Source: Cyanobacteria bacterium FACHB-502 (GTDB taxonomy: Bacteria > Cyanobacteriota > Cyanobacteriia > Elainellales > Elainellaceae). From it: a DNA stretch of 64,000 nucleotides. Each line of letters starts with the position of its first letter. The first letter of the stretch is position 1. The stretch lies in contig JACJNZ010000039.1 in NCBI GenBank assembly GCA_014695325.1, forward strand, positions 620,001 through 684,000, written 5' to 3'. Positions 19,554 to 27,493 of this stretch are shown piece by piece. A program made the position numbers and the translations under genes. The notes under the pieces are model-generated. The model searched no databases. It was given only the letters and a program-made list of their open reading frames with translations, and was not told the origin of the DNA.

Positions 19554-20033
19554 CTAGCGAACCTGCATATGAACTGCGTTCGACAGCGACGGAATTTCGG
19601 CATATCGTCCCAGAGCGGTCTGCACTACAGAAAAGATAACGGCTGCCATCGCGCCCAGGAAGATCACGTTAAACAGGGTTTCCAGAATCAGTCCGCCGCC
19701 CAGCACAGGTTGCAGCAGATATTGAATCACGATGCTGCACAGGATCAGCACGATGTCGATCAAGATTGCCTGCATTGCGTTGAAGCGGATAAAGTGATTG
19801 ATGTTCTCATTCCGCACCACGCCAAAGTAAAGCCCAAAGAACACGATCAGCCCCGCAAAGGGAATCGCGCCATACAAACTGACGATCGGCAAGAGCGGCA
19901 CTAGAACAACGCTAAGTGCAGGAAACTGAGTGAAAAAAGGCACTCCAAAAGCCAGGGCTTCAATCAGCGGCAGCAGGTAAGGTAAGCAGGCAAAAATGCG
20001 ATCGGTTGGACTCGTGGAACTGCGCCAGCTCAT
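19554..20033 (-). CDS. Tic20-family membrane protein
   Basis: A 159-residue integral membrane protein from the ATG at 20033, which has a GGGAG ribosome site; an upstream start would add 31 unlikely residues. Four hydrophobic helices are visible: LPYLLPLIEALAFGVPF, VVLVPLLPIVSLYGAIPFAG, ILIDIVLILCSIVIQYLL and IFLGAMAAVIFSVVQTAL. The loop RNENINHFIRFNAMQAILIDI is the Tic20 signature. Chloroplast Tic20 is a protein import channel component; the role of cyanobacterial homologues is not settled. The gene is a marker for a cyanobacterial origin. Confidence 0.88.
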   Translation of the reverse strand: MSWRSSTSPTDRIFACLPYLLPLIEALAFGVPFFTQFPALSVVLVPLLPIVSLYGAIPFAGLIVFFGLYFGVVRNENINHFIRFNAMQAILIDIVLILCSIVIQYLLQPVLGGGLILETLFNVIFLGAMAAVIFSVVQTALGRYAEIPSLSNAVHMQVR

Positions 20034-20174
20034 GATATTTCTCCCAATATTTTTTCCCAGGATGGGGGGTTCTATGCAACATTTGATAAGCATAGAATAG
20101 CGTAATTCCCCTGGCGACGCTCTCACTCCTGGGTTGGGGCGACCTTCTACTTTGGCAGGCAGATCATTAAGCCG

Positions 20175-20372
20175 CTAGTGAATATCAGCAATCCGAAATC
20201 CCATCTGGCATTCGTATTGATTGGGCTGTCCCTGCTCTTGTTTACCAACTGCCCAACCACATCGGAGCTTTCCCTGCTGCCAGCGTGGTTGTCCGCCCTG
20301 ATCTGCCATCAAGCAAGTCGGACAAACCTGCTGGGGCGAAACGAGCTGATTTTCCATGAGGATGACTAGCAT
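20175..20372 (-). CDS. Small Cys-rich (zinc ribbon-like) cyanobacterial protein
   Basis: A 65-residue protein starting at an ATG with an ideal GGAGG seven bases upstream; longer starts lack this. Cysteines occur as VCPTCLM, LRCGW and YECQM, a spacing that suggests a small zinc-binding fold. The end MGFRIADIH and the centre QPRWQQGKLRCG look like a conserved cyanobacterial family that I cannot name. It has no membrane segment. Function unknown. Confidence 0.65.
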   Translation of the reverse strand: MLVILMENQLVSPQQVCPTCLMADQGGQPRWQQGKLRCGWAVGKQEQGQPNQYECQMGFRIADIH

Positions 20373-20414
20373 AGGACTTCCTCCACAGGCTGAGCTTTGC
20401 CCGTGAGTATGCAC

Positions 20415-20782
20415 GGTAGCTTTATTCTATGTCAGGCTTCCCGGATTGCTATAGCAATTGATACGCCTTGTGAAGGAGTTTCATTAATTTCAACATTTTT
20501 TTAAACTAACCGTTTTAAGAAGAGGTTTGAAAAGGATCAGAAAGTGCGGCCTTACCCCTTAAATCCCGCAGCCTTGGGGGCCTTTGAATTCCCTAAAGCA
20601 AGCGAAGTTTCCCCCAGAATCATCCTGTCAGGGGGCAGTTCGTGAAAAGCAGCATTTTTGAGCCATCCCCTCACCTTTTGACTTTGGGTCAATTCTTTGC
20701 AAAATCAAAACTCATCCCTACCACCGTAGGAATCCTTAGCCCGTCTGAATATGATGTGCAGGCGACCCTGTAAGGAATTTCT
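20415..20782. other. Spacer with dispersed repeat fragments
   Basis: It contains GGATTGCTATAG (20443-20454), an inverted copy of the 12-mer at the left end of the ilvE leader element, centred on the palindrome TTGCTATAGCAA. The stretch 20555-20640 has alternating CCCC/GGGGG tracts (for example CCTTGGGGGCC and TTTCCCCCAG), as in degenerate cyanobacterial intergenic repeats. No gene was seen. Confidence 0.4.
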
Positions 20783-21361
20783 ATGTCAAATGATCCGCAA
20801 ACGAATGATGCTCAAACCCTCCCAAATGCAATTCTGCGGGCATTTGCAGAACCGGAGCCAGAAGCAGTTTTTGTTGCCCTGTTGCCTGCTTTGTGCGAGG
20901 TGCTAAACGTCGATCGCTGCTTTTTGCTGCTTCGCAATCCCGATACGCGCATTCATCGGGTGATTTGCTGGCGGCGCGATCCAAACCTGCCGGATACCAG
21001 TACTGATGGCTGGCAGCCCGAAGATGAATGGGAAAAGGACGATCCGATGTTTGCAGCGGCACTGGCAACTCAGCCCAGTATTTTTATCGAGGATATTGAG
21101 ACGGCAAGCCCCGATCGCCTGAACCGCGACTTTGAGCGGCAGTATCTTGGGCATCGTGCCTTGGTTCACGCCCACGTTTGTCAGAATCAGCAGCTTTGGG
21201 GCATTTTACAGCCTGCGGTGTTTGGGCATCCCAGAATGTGGAGCAAAGCCGATCGCGAGACAATCGATCGAGTTGTCGAAATGCTTATTCCGATCGTGGT
21301 AGAATCTGTGAAAGCTGCTGCTCCACAGGCGATTAACAGTAGCGATGTGAAGAAGTTCTGA
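20783..21361 (+). CDS. GAF domain protein
   Basis: 192 residues, essentially one GAF domain (about 20-180): AILRAFAEPEPEAVFVALLP then LCEVLNVDRCFLLLRNP starts it, ALVHAHVCQNQQLWGILQP forms the central strands and WSKADRETIDRVVEML the closing helix. The chromophore cysteine of cyanobacteriochromes (in a CH or CF context after the central helix) is not evident, so it probably binds a small ligand rather than a bilin. No output domain is attached. The gene has its own ribosome site (AAGGAATT). Confidence 0.8.
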   Translation: MSNDPQTNDAQTLPNAILRAFAEPEPEAVFVALLPALCEVLNVDRCFLLLRNPDTRIHRVICWRRDPNLPDTSTDGWQPEDEWEKDDPMFAAALATQPSIFIEDIETASPDRLNRDFERQYLGHRALVHAHVCQNQQLWGILQPAVFGHPRMWSKADRETIDRVVEMLIPIVVESVKAAAPQAINSSDVKKF

Positions 21362-21456
21362 AGAATTCGCAAAAAAAAACGATCTTTAGTCATAAAATTT
21401 ACCGGAAGTTTACAGAAGCCTCCGTATTAGGGACTAGTACTTTCAGAGGAATCAGC

Positions 21457-21672
21457 ATGGTCTTTTATCTGATTGGAGCTACGCTCACCTTTGGTCTGCT
21501 GCTTAGCGCATTCCTGAAAGATGAGTCCACCTCAAATTCAGACCTTTCTTCCTGGATTGTTGTCCTGGTCGGTTCCCTGCTCTGGTTTATTTGCCTACCC
21601 TCTGTCATTTACAAGAGGGTTGCCACGGTTCGCCGTCTGCTGGCTCCGGTCTTTTCAGGTCAGACTGCGTAA
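21457..21672 (+). CDS. Small two-helix membrane protein
   Basis: 71 residues with two membrane segments, VFYLIGATLTFGLLLSAFL and SSWIVVLVGSLLWFICLPSV, joined by a short polar acidic loop and ending in a basic tail (YKRVATVRRLL). Size and pattern fit a conserved small cyanobacterial membrane protein of unknown function. AGAGGAAT before the ATG is a fair ribosome site. Confidence 0.65.
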   Translation: MVFYLIGATLTFGLLLSAFLKDESTSNSDLSSWIVVLVGSLLWFICLPSVIYKRVATVRRLLAPVFSGQTA

Positions 21673-21759
21673 TCAAACTGCTTTGCCGTACGATTCCTCA
21701 CTGTCCAGCTACAATACCCGTAGCTCAACAAAGCGTTGACTCCTGAGGACAGTTGTGGA

Positions 21760-22917
21760 ATGCCTTTCACTCGTCGAAACACGTTACGACTGCTGGGTTT
21801 AGCTGGAATTAGCGGAATTTCTGCCTGTATTCAGCAGGCGGCGACCAGTCAACTTCCTGAGCCTACACCCTCTGCTCCGCCCACGGCTTCCCCAACTTTA
21901 GGAGAAACGGCGGTGCGTCGCCTGACCCAGCAGGGTATTTTTGCCCCTCCACGCGGGGATACTCGAATTTTGGTGATCAGCGATTTGAACAGTCAATATG
22001 GCTCAACGGACTATGAGCCAGAAGTCGATCGCGTGATTGCCCTTGCTCCTGACTGGCAGCCGGATCTGGTGCTGTGCGGCGGCGATATGGTGGCAGGACA
22101 AAAAGCTTCACTCACTCGATCGCAAATTCAGGCGATGTGGAATGCGTTTGATCAGCACGTCAGCGCCCCCCTGCGGCAAGCAAACATTCCCTTTGGCTTT
22201 ACGATCGGCAACCACGACGCCTCTGGAGCCCGATCGAACGGAAACTTTTTGTTTGCTCAAGAGCGCGATCTGGCGGCAGCATACTGGAATAATCCGCGCC
22301 ACAATCCTGGACTTCAGTTTGTCGATCGCGCCAGATACCCGTTCTACTATTCCTTTCAGCAAAACGACATTTTCTTTCTGGTCTGGGATGCTTCTACGTC
22401 CCAGATTCCTGACGATCAGCTGACCTGGGCAGAGCGCAGTTTGGCATCGAGTCAGTCTCAAGCGGCGAAGCTAAGAATTGCGGTCGGGCATCTGCCCCTG
22501 TATGCGGTGGCGATCGGGCGCGATCGACCGGGTGAGTATCTGGATGGAGCCGATCGCCTGCGAACAATGCTGGAAAGATATGGCGTCCATACCTATATCA
22601 GCGGACACAACCACGCTTACTTTCCGGGCTATGTGGGCAAGCTGCAAACGCTCCACAGCGGGTTATTAGGAAGCGGAGCGCGGCAATTGTTAAACGGCAA
22701 CTCGCCCATGATCAAGACGGTCACGGTCATCGACGTCAATCTAAATCAGGCTGAGACCACCTACACGACTTATGATGCGAAAACAATGCAGGTCGTCGAT
22801 CAGCATCGCCTGCCCCGACTCATTGATAGTCCAACTGCAAAGATTCTGAGGCGAGATGTGCAGTGGGCTGATTTGTCTGGGGCGGAAAGGGCGAGTCGGT
22901 ATGCGCCGAGGTCTTAG
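21760..22917 (+). CDS. Exported metallophosphoesterase
   Basis: A 385-residue calcineurin-like phosphoesterase. The ATG at 21760 is preferred to a TTG upstream because it begins with a Tat-like signal (FTRRNTLRLLGLAG) ending in a lipobox-like ISAC, so it is probably an exported lipoprotein. All metal motifs are present in order: ILVISDLN, LCGGDMV, IGNHDASG, VGHLPLY and SGHNHAYF. Pro/Thr-rich residues 25-55 form a linker. The substrate could be a phosphomonoester or a nucleotide; nothing nearby indicates which. Confidence 0.88.
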   Translation: MPFTRRNTLRLLGLAGISGISACIQQAATSQLPEPTPSAPPTASPTLGETAVRRLTQQGIFAPPRGDTRILVISDLNSQYGSTDYEPEVDRVIALAPDWQPDLVLCGGDMVAGQKASLTRSQIQAMWNAFDQHVSAPLRQANIPFGFTIGNHDASGARSNGNFLFAQERDLAAAYWNNPRHNPGLQFVDRARYPFYYSFQQNDIFFLVWDASTSQIPDDQLTWAERSLASSQSQAAKLRIAVGHLPLYAVAIGRDRPGEYLDGADRLRTMLERYGVHTYISGHNHAYFPGYVGKLQTLHSGLLGSGARQLLNGNSPMIKTVTVIDVNLNQAETTYTTYDAKTMQVVDQHRLPRLIDSPTAKILRRDVQWADLSGAERASRYAPRS

Positions 22918-23151
22918 AGAAGGTTTATCAGTAGAAACTGGTCAGCAAAAATCTGCCAGTGGAAAGGTAAGTATCAGTGAAAAGGTAGGTATGAGAAGCC
23001 TCTAAGATTCCCCGACCTCCTAAAAGGGAAAACCGAATCGTTGTAGGTAGTCCTTTTGCAACCGGAAGTCCTGACGGCTCAACGTTCCCTTTTGCAGGGA
23101 GATTACGGGGATCTCTATTGCTTGAGGAGCTTGATCGCTTAAAGTGCAATT
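22918..23151. other. Spacer with degenerate intergenic repeat
   Basis: No gene is supported here. The part 22985-23130 carries CCTCCTAAAAGGGAAAACC and CCCTTTTGCAGGGAGATTA, short imperfect inverted tracts like the C/G-tract repeats at 20555-20640 and 45665-45760. This suggests a worn dispersed repeat. Confidence 0.35.
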
Positions 23152-23295
23152 CTACTCAATCTCAGCCTGACGCTTGCGAAGCGAGGCAATCATCTGCTGG
23201 CGCACAAGCTTTGCCCACTGATCGAAGTCAAATTCGCCGTTTGCAGGGGTAGCAGCTTGAGAAGACGACTGCGAGGAATTTAAATGGGCTTTCAT
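23152..23295 (-). CDS. 47-residue microprotein
   Basis: A 47-codon gene. The N-terminal 20 residues are polar and Ser/Gln-rich. The C-terminal part FDFDQWAKLVRQQMIASLRK forms a likely amphipathic helix and resembles small conserved cyanobacterial proteins of the pattern FDF-W-A-VK-QMIA-LRKR. GGAG lies nine bases before the ATG. There is no signal or cysteine. Function unknown. The conservation claim rests on memory of the pattern. Confidence 0.6.
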   Translation of the reverse strand: MKAHLNSSQSSSQAATPANGEFDFDQWAKLVRQQMIASLRKRQAEIE

Positions 23296-23692
23296 ATGGG
23301 CTATCTCCAGAAACACTGATTAATAGGGTCAATCGCGTCACTCACGATTCTAGATGACCTTCTGCAGAAGTCAAAAAGTTCCGTATCTACCGTTACAGAA
23401 ACTTAAAGGAAATGATAGGGATTGCGAATCCTCCCCATAGACGATTTTAAGCGGATTTTCAGTGTTTTGAGGGATGCGAAAGCCCCTTGCGTAATTTCCA
23501 CTGGGTTTAACTTGAACTTCATAAAGCGAATGTCACAGGGGTCTGCAAATCATGACGATGTGATTTATTACACGTACCCGGTGAACCAGGATCACACGGC
23601 TGCGCATCCCCAATTCCCTTCACGTGATAGATGTTGACCGACCGCCCGGTCGCTAGACTGTTTGGGTTATTTTTACGCAGGCGATCGTTATT
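23296..23692. other. Spacer upstream of cytochrome gene
   Basis: A 397-base gap between divergent genes. It holds the operator and promoter described separately at 23634-23659. A 71-codon frame starting with TTG (23422) has no ribosome site or recognisable sequence and is not called. Confidence 0.5.
23634..23659 (+). promoter_or_regulatory. TetR-type operator overlapping promoter of the di-haem cytochrome
   Basis: The inverted repeat CGACCG-CC-CGGTCG (23639-23652) begins within a TTGACC -35-like hexamer (23634-23639). The extended form GACCGACCG..CGGTCG is typical of operators bound by TetR/AcrR family repressors. Its centre lies about 47 bases before the cytochrome start codon. No tetR gene is in the window, so the regulator would act in trans. 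Confidence 0.5.
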
Positions 23693-25732
23693 ATGCGGCT
23701 GGGTCGAATTGCAGTTTTACTGTCTTTCATTGGGTTAATCGGACTGCTGGGGTACGGGGTGGAGTTATCGCTGCCGCGCAGGGGTCCCAGTTTGAATAAA
23801 ACACTCACGCCGATTACAACCCTGGCTCCTGCTGGAATTGGCTCTTATGATGTGCTGGGAATCGTGGTCGATCGCCCGGAAGCCGAACAGCTTTTGCAAA
23901 CCGAGGCAGGTCAGCAGCAGCTCAGCCGCGAAAATGGCGCGATCGAAGTTACGCAGGATTTGATCGACCTGGGACGCAAGGCGTTTTACACGGAAACTTT
24001 TGGCAACGAGTATTTCTTTACCGACGTGATGGGGGCAATCGACGGCGGCATTAACCTGGTGAATCTCAGTCGGGCAATCGTCGCGCTGGGCGGCAAGGCA
24101 ACCACGAATCTTCAAGTCAAGCTCGATCGCGATTACACCGTGGGTGGCAGAGCCTTTCCCAAAGGCACAGTGCTGAATACAGGTCTGGATGTTCCGGCAG
24201 GGTCGCTGATTCCAGTTGGAATGGAAATTCATAAAAAAGGAGGCAAAGTTCAGGTTGGCATTACTTGTGCAGCTTGCCATGCGGCGGTTGATCAGCGATC
24301 GGGCTTAGTGATTGAGGGTGCACCCAACATCGATCTAGATTCGGGACTGCTGCTGGCGTTTGCGACCAACTCAGCGGCAATGTTTCGGCAAACGGGAGTG
24401 AATCCACTCAAACTGCCCGGCGGAGAGCATACCTACATCAATGCCGCAGGCAAAACAGCGAAGCTAGTGGACGCAAAAGCCTTTGAAGATGCCGTAGACG
24501 CAGACTTTCTTTCCTGGGCACCCGGTAACTTTGACTCTTCGCCCGATAACGTCGACAACCCGGCACAGAATCCCTCGTCTTATACCCACGAGGCGTATCC
24601 CTATGGCTGGAGCGGCTTTTCATCGATCGGCTGGTTCCACGGACTGACGACGCTGAATAACAATGTTCACGCGACAAATTCCGACCCGTCTACGGCTCTC
24701 GAAGCCAGTTTACCGCTGCTGGGCATTGATAAAGAAACCTATCTTGGCTCGATGCTGCAAAATGCCGCGAACCCAAAGTTTCGGTTGCCAAAAGGAGCAA
24801 AGCCCTCTGAATTTTTCGATCAAATTGACCCGACTCCAGGCGAACCGGGGATGAATCAGGTGATTCGGATGCCGGGATTTCCAAAAGGTTCGCTGTTTGC
24901 GATCGATGGATTGATGGCAAGCTCGCCGGGTCTACCTGTAGGTGAGCAGCTCAACGGAATGTCGGCTTATCAAAATACGCTGGCTCCACCCCCTCACGAA
25001 TCTGATGCAGATAGCGAAACCCTGCAACGAGGCGCAAAAGTCTTTACCGAGGCGGGTTGCATTAGCTGCCACAGCGGACGCTACTTTAATAATCATCAAG
25101 TGATTGGTGAAATTGAAATCAAGGGTCAACCGTCTCGCGCTAAAGCGCTGGCAAAAATACCGGGGATTTTCACCGAGCCAAAAACCTACCCGCCGAGCCT
25201 CAGAGTTCCCCTACCTGCCGATCCGCCCGTGCTGAAAGTGCCAACCGAGATTGCGCCATTAGCCGATCGCGAGCTTGCCTTTGCCCAAAACAATCCGGCA
25301 GGCGGCTACAAAGTGCAACACCTGATCGGGCTGTATTTGAGTGCGCCCTATCTGCATGACGGTGGCGTGGCTGCAACCCAGGCAGCGATCGCCCCTAACG
25401 AAGACGGCTGGTATCAGGTGGTAGAACCAGAAGAAATGGGACTGGCAGGAACCTGGATGCGGCGTGTTGAACCCGACCCGGAAGCCAGTCTGCGGGTGCT
25501 GGTCGATCGCAACCTGCGCGAGGCAGCAGTGCAGGCAAACCGCAAGAATGAAGCCTTGCAAAACATTCACTCCGACGGCAGCGGACATAACTACTGGGTC
25601 GATCGCAAAGCCGGATTCACACCCGAAGACCAAACCGCGATCGTGCAGTTTATGCTGGCGATCGATGATGATCCGGCAGTTCTCCCTACCAAAGAGGGAG
25701 AGCCGATCGTCGCGACGAATGGGGGACTTTGA
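23693..25732 (+). CDS. Di-haem c-type cytochrome, RoxA/peroxidase-like
   Basis: A 679-residue exported protein. An N-terminal hydrophobic segment (IAVLLSFIGLIGLLGYGV) acts as signal or anchor. Two covalent haem sites are visible: C192-A-A-C-H196 and C456-I-S-C-H460. Total length, the position of the first haem site near residue 190 and a second site followed by a long C-terminal domain with HLIGLYLSAPYLHDGGVAA recall the di-haem cytochrome peroxidase superfamily, including rubber oxygenase RoxA. The HDG motif may mark the distal Met/His ligand region. It could oxidise an unknown periplasmic substrate or serve as an electron carrier. A TetR-type operator overlaps its promoter. Confidence 0.8.
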   Translation: MRLGRIAVLLSFIGLIGLLGYGVELSLPRRGPSLNKTLTPITTLAPAGIGSYDVLGIVVDRPEAEQLLQTEAGQQQLSRENGAIEVTQDLIDLGRKAFYTETFGNEYFFTDVMGAIDGGINLVNLSRAIVALGGKATTNLQVKLDRDYTVGGRAFPKGTVLNTGLDVPAGSLIPVGMEIHKKGGKVQVGITCAACHAAVDQRSGLVIEGAPNIDLDSGLLLAFATNSAAMFRQTGVNPLKLPGGEHTYINAAGKTAKLVDAKAFEDAVDADFLSWAPGNFDSSPDNVDNPAQNPSSYTHEAYPYGWSGFSSIGWFHGLTTLNNNVHATNSDPSTALEASLPLLGIDKETYLGSMLQNAANPKFRLPKGAKPSEFFDQIDPTPGEPGMNQVIRMPGFPKGSLFAIDGLMASSPGLPVGEQLNGMSAYQNTLAPPPHESDADSETLQRGAKVFTEAGCISCHSGRYFNNHQVIGEIEIKGQPSRAKALAKIPGIFTEPKTYPPSLRVPLPADPPVLKVPTEIAPLADRELAFAQNNPAGGYKVQHLIGLYLSAPYLHDGGVAATQAAIAPNEDGWYQVVEPEEMGLAGTWMRRVEPDPEASLRVLVDRNLREAAVQANRKNEALQNIHSDGSGHNYWVDRKAGFTPEDQTAIVQFMLAIDDDPAVLPTKEGEPIVATNGGL

Positions 25733-25873
25733 AAGGAGGGGCTAGTTTTTGAGGGTTTGAGGTAGACCGATCGCCTTCTAACCCCCAAAATTTGCCTTCT
25801 AAACTCAACCGATCGCCTTTGGCACTCGACATTTTCTGATCTGGATATGAACGATCGCCATTGGCACTGGATA

Positions 25874-26083
25874 CATTGGCGATATGAGTCAATACATTGC
25901 TTCTTGCACCCGATTCATTGCCAGTTGCACTCAATGCATTGCTTCTGTGACCCGATCCATTGCCTTTGTCGCTCGACGCATTGCTAATTGCACCCGATCC
26001 ATTGCTTCTGCAAGGCAATACATTGTGATTTGCACTCGATTCTTTGCTTCCTGAGCCTGGCGTATTGGCTCTGATGCTCGAAG
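25874..26083. repeat. 21-bp tandem repeat array (10 units)
   Basis: Ten consecutive 21-bp units, each starting CATTG or a close variant, at 25874, 25895, 25916 and so on to 26063. The consensus is CATTGCTTCT followed by TGCACCCGATC, with units differing at several positions but never in length. Less regular copies extend left to about 25800. Because 21 is a multiple of three, the minus strand stays open across the array and encodes a Ser/Asn/Gly-rich heptad, but there is no credible start. There are no spacers, so it is a minisatellite and not CRISPR. It ends 63 bases before the ATPase gene. Confidence 0.85.
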
Positions 26084-26146
26084 CATCAACATAGCAGCCT
26101 TTATTAGTTTCTCAGTAGGATTAAGGAACGATCGAGGCTGCTGACC

Positions 26147-27484
26147 ATGAGCGACGTACTAACCCGAATTTATAACTCGTTTGATCCAGATAATCCTTTG
26201 CCTGCAAATGATCCAGCCTATGTCGAGTGTGGCGAGGTGCGCGGCGAGAATAACATTTTGAAGGATTTGGGAAATGGCATCCGACGATCGGAGGACAAAG
26301 CAACCTGTCAGCTTTATGTGGGGCATCGGGGGGCGGGAAAGTCTACTGAATTACTGCGGTTGAAGCAAGATCTTGAAGAGAAGGGCTGCTTTGTCGTGTA
26401 TTTCGCGGCGGATGCGGAGGACGTTGACCCGGAAGATGCAGAATACGTGGATGTTTTGCTCGCCTGTACGCGCCATTTGCTAGAGGAATTAAAAGCTGCG
26501 GACGCTCAGCCTCTACGAAGCTGGTTGCGCGATCGATGGCGATCGTTAGAAGACCTGATGCTCACCGAAATTTCTTTTGATGAGCTGAAGGCAGAGGCGC
26601 AGTTAAGCCAGTTTGGTAAACTCAGCACCGCAATTCGGGCAACGCCCACAGAGCGACAGAAGATCCGGCAGCAGGTTAATCCTCATACTCCATCACTGAT
26701 TGATGCGCTGAATCAGTTTATTGCCGACGCGAAGAAGAAACTGCCAAATGGAAAAACGCAGCTTGTGGTGATTGCGGATAACCTCGATCGGATTGTGCCA
26801 ATTCCTGACGCTACTGGACGCACGAATCACGATCACATCTTCTTGGAGCGCAGCGGACAGCTCAAAGCGTTGAAGTGCCATTTAATCTACACCGTTCCAA
26901 TCTCGATGTTCTATTCCAGTCGAGCTAACGACTTGAAAGACACCTATGGCAATGCTCAAGTGCTGCCCATGATTATGGTGAGAACAAAGGAGGGATCCAT
27001 TCACCCGTCTGGATTTGAGAAAATAAAAGAGGTGATTGTTCGACGGATTCGGGCAGCAACAGCAGGGACAACATATGAGCAAGCCTCTATTGACCAAGAA
27101 ATCCTTGAAAGTGCGGAGGTAATCGAGCAACTGTGCTTGATGAGCGGTGGGCATATTCGAGAATTAGTTCGCTTGTGTAAAGAGGCAAGCAACAATGTTG
27201 ATGAACTACCCATTACGGCAAAAGCAGCGCGAAGAGCAATTACCGTAGTGCGAGACACGTATCGACGGACAGTTCAAAGCAACCAGTGGGCATTGCTTGC
27301 AAATGTAGCGGTAAATTATCGATGCCCCCATGATGAGGCATATCGAGAGCTGTTGTATTCACGCTGCATCCTGGAATATCGCTACTTTGATGATGACGAC
27401 GAGATGCAGTGCTGGTACGATGTTCACCCTCTAATTAAAGGCATTGACGAGTTTAAGTCGGCACTTCAAAAAGTAAAGCAGTAG
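26147..27484 (+). CDS. P-loop ATPase (AAA/STAND-like) of an ATPase-TPR pair
   Basis: 445 residues. Walker A is GHRGAGKS (59-66, with K65) and Walker B LVVIADNLDRI (206-216). The sensor region is CHLIYTVPISM and a C-terminal helical winged-helix-like lid follows (SGGHIRELVRLCKEA). The N-terminus (RIYNSFDPDNPLPANDPAYV) is a conserved lead. The architecture fits a self-contained AAA or STAND-like switch ATPase without its own sensor or effector. It starts close after a 21-bp repeat array and is followed 9 bases later by a TPR protein, which is its likely partner. Biochemical role unknown; conflict or stress sensing is a guess. Confidence 0.85.
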   Translation: MSDVLTRIYNSFDPDNPLPANDPAYVECGEVRGENNILKDLGNGIRRSEDKATCQLYVGHRGAGKSTELLRLKQDLEEKGCFVVYFAADAEDVDPEDAEYVDVLLACTRHLLEELKAADAQPLRSWLRDRWRSLEDLMLTEISFDELKAEAQLSQFGKLSTAIRATPTERQKIRQQVNPHTPSLIDALNQFIADAKKKLPNGKTQLVVIADNLDRIVPIPDATGRTNHDHIFLERSGQLKALKCHLIYTVPISMFYSSRANDLKDTYGNAQVLPMIMVRTKEGSIHPSGFEKIKEVIVRRIRAATAGTTYEQASIDQEILESAEVIEQLCLMSGGHIRELVRLCKEASNNVDELPITAKAARRAITVVRDTYRRTVQSNQWALLANVAVNYRCPHDEAYRELLYSRCILEYRYFDDDDEMQCWYDVHPLIKGIDEFKSALQKVKQ

Positions 27485-27493
27485 AGAAACCCT

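Noticed and set aside
22928-23149. 73-codon minus-strand ORF
   Set aside because: It covers a repeat-like spacer, has no ribosome site, and its product resembles nothing recognisable.
23422-23637. 71-codon plus-strand ORF
   Set aside because: TTG start, no ribosome site, and it runs into the operator region of the cytochrome gene.
25686-26018. A 110-codon minus-strand frame across the 21-bp repeats
   Set aside because: It stays open only because the unit length is a multiple of three. There is no ribosome site, the composition is extreme, and it overlaps the 3' end of the cytochrome gene.
25874-26083. CRISPR array
   Set aside because: Units are contiguous with no spacers, are only 21 bp, vary in sequence, and no cas genes are near.
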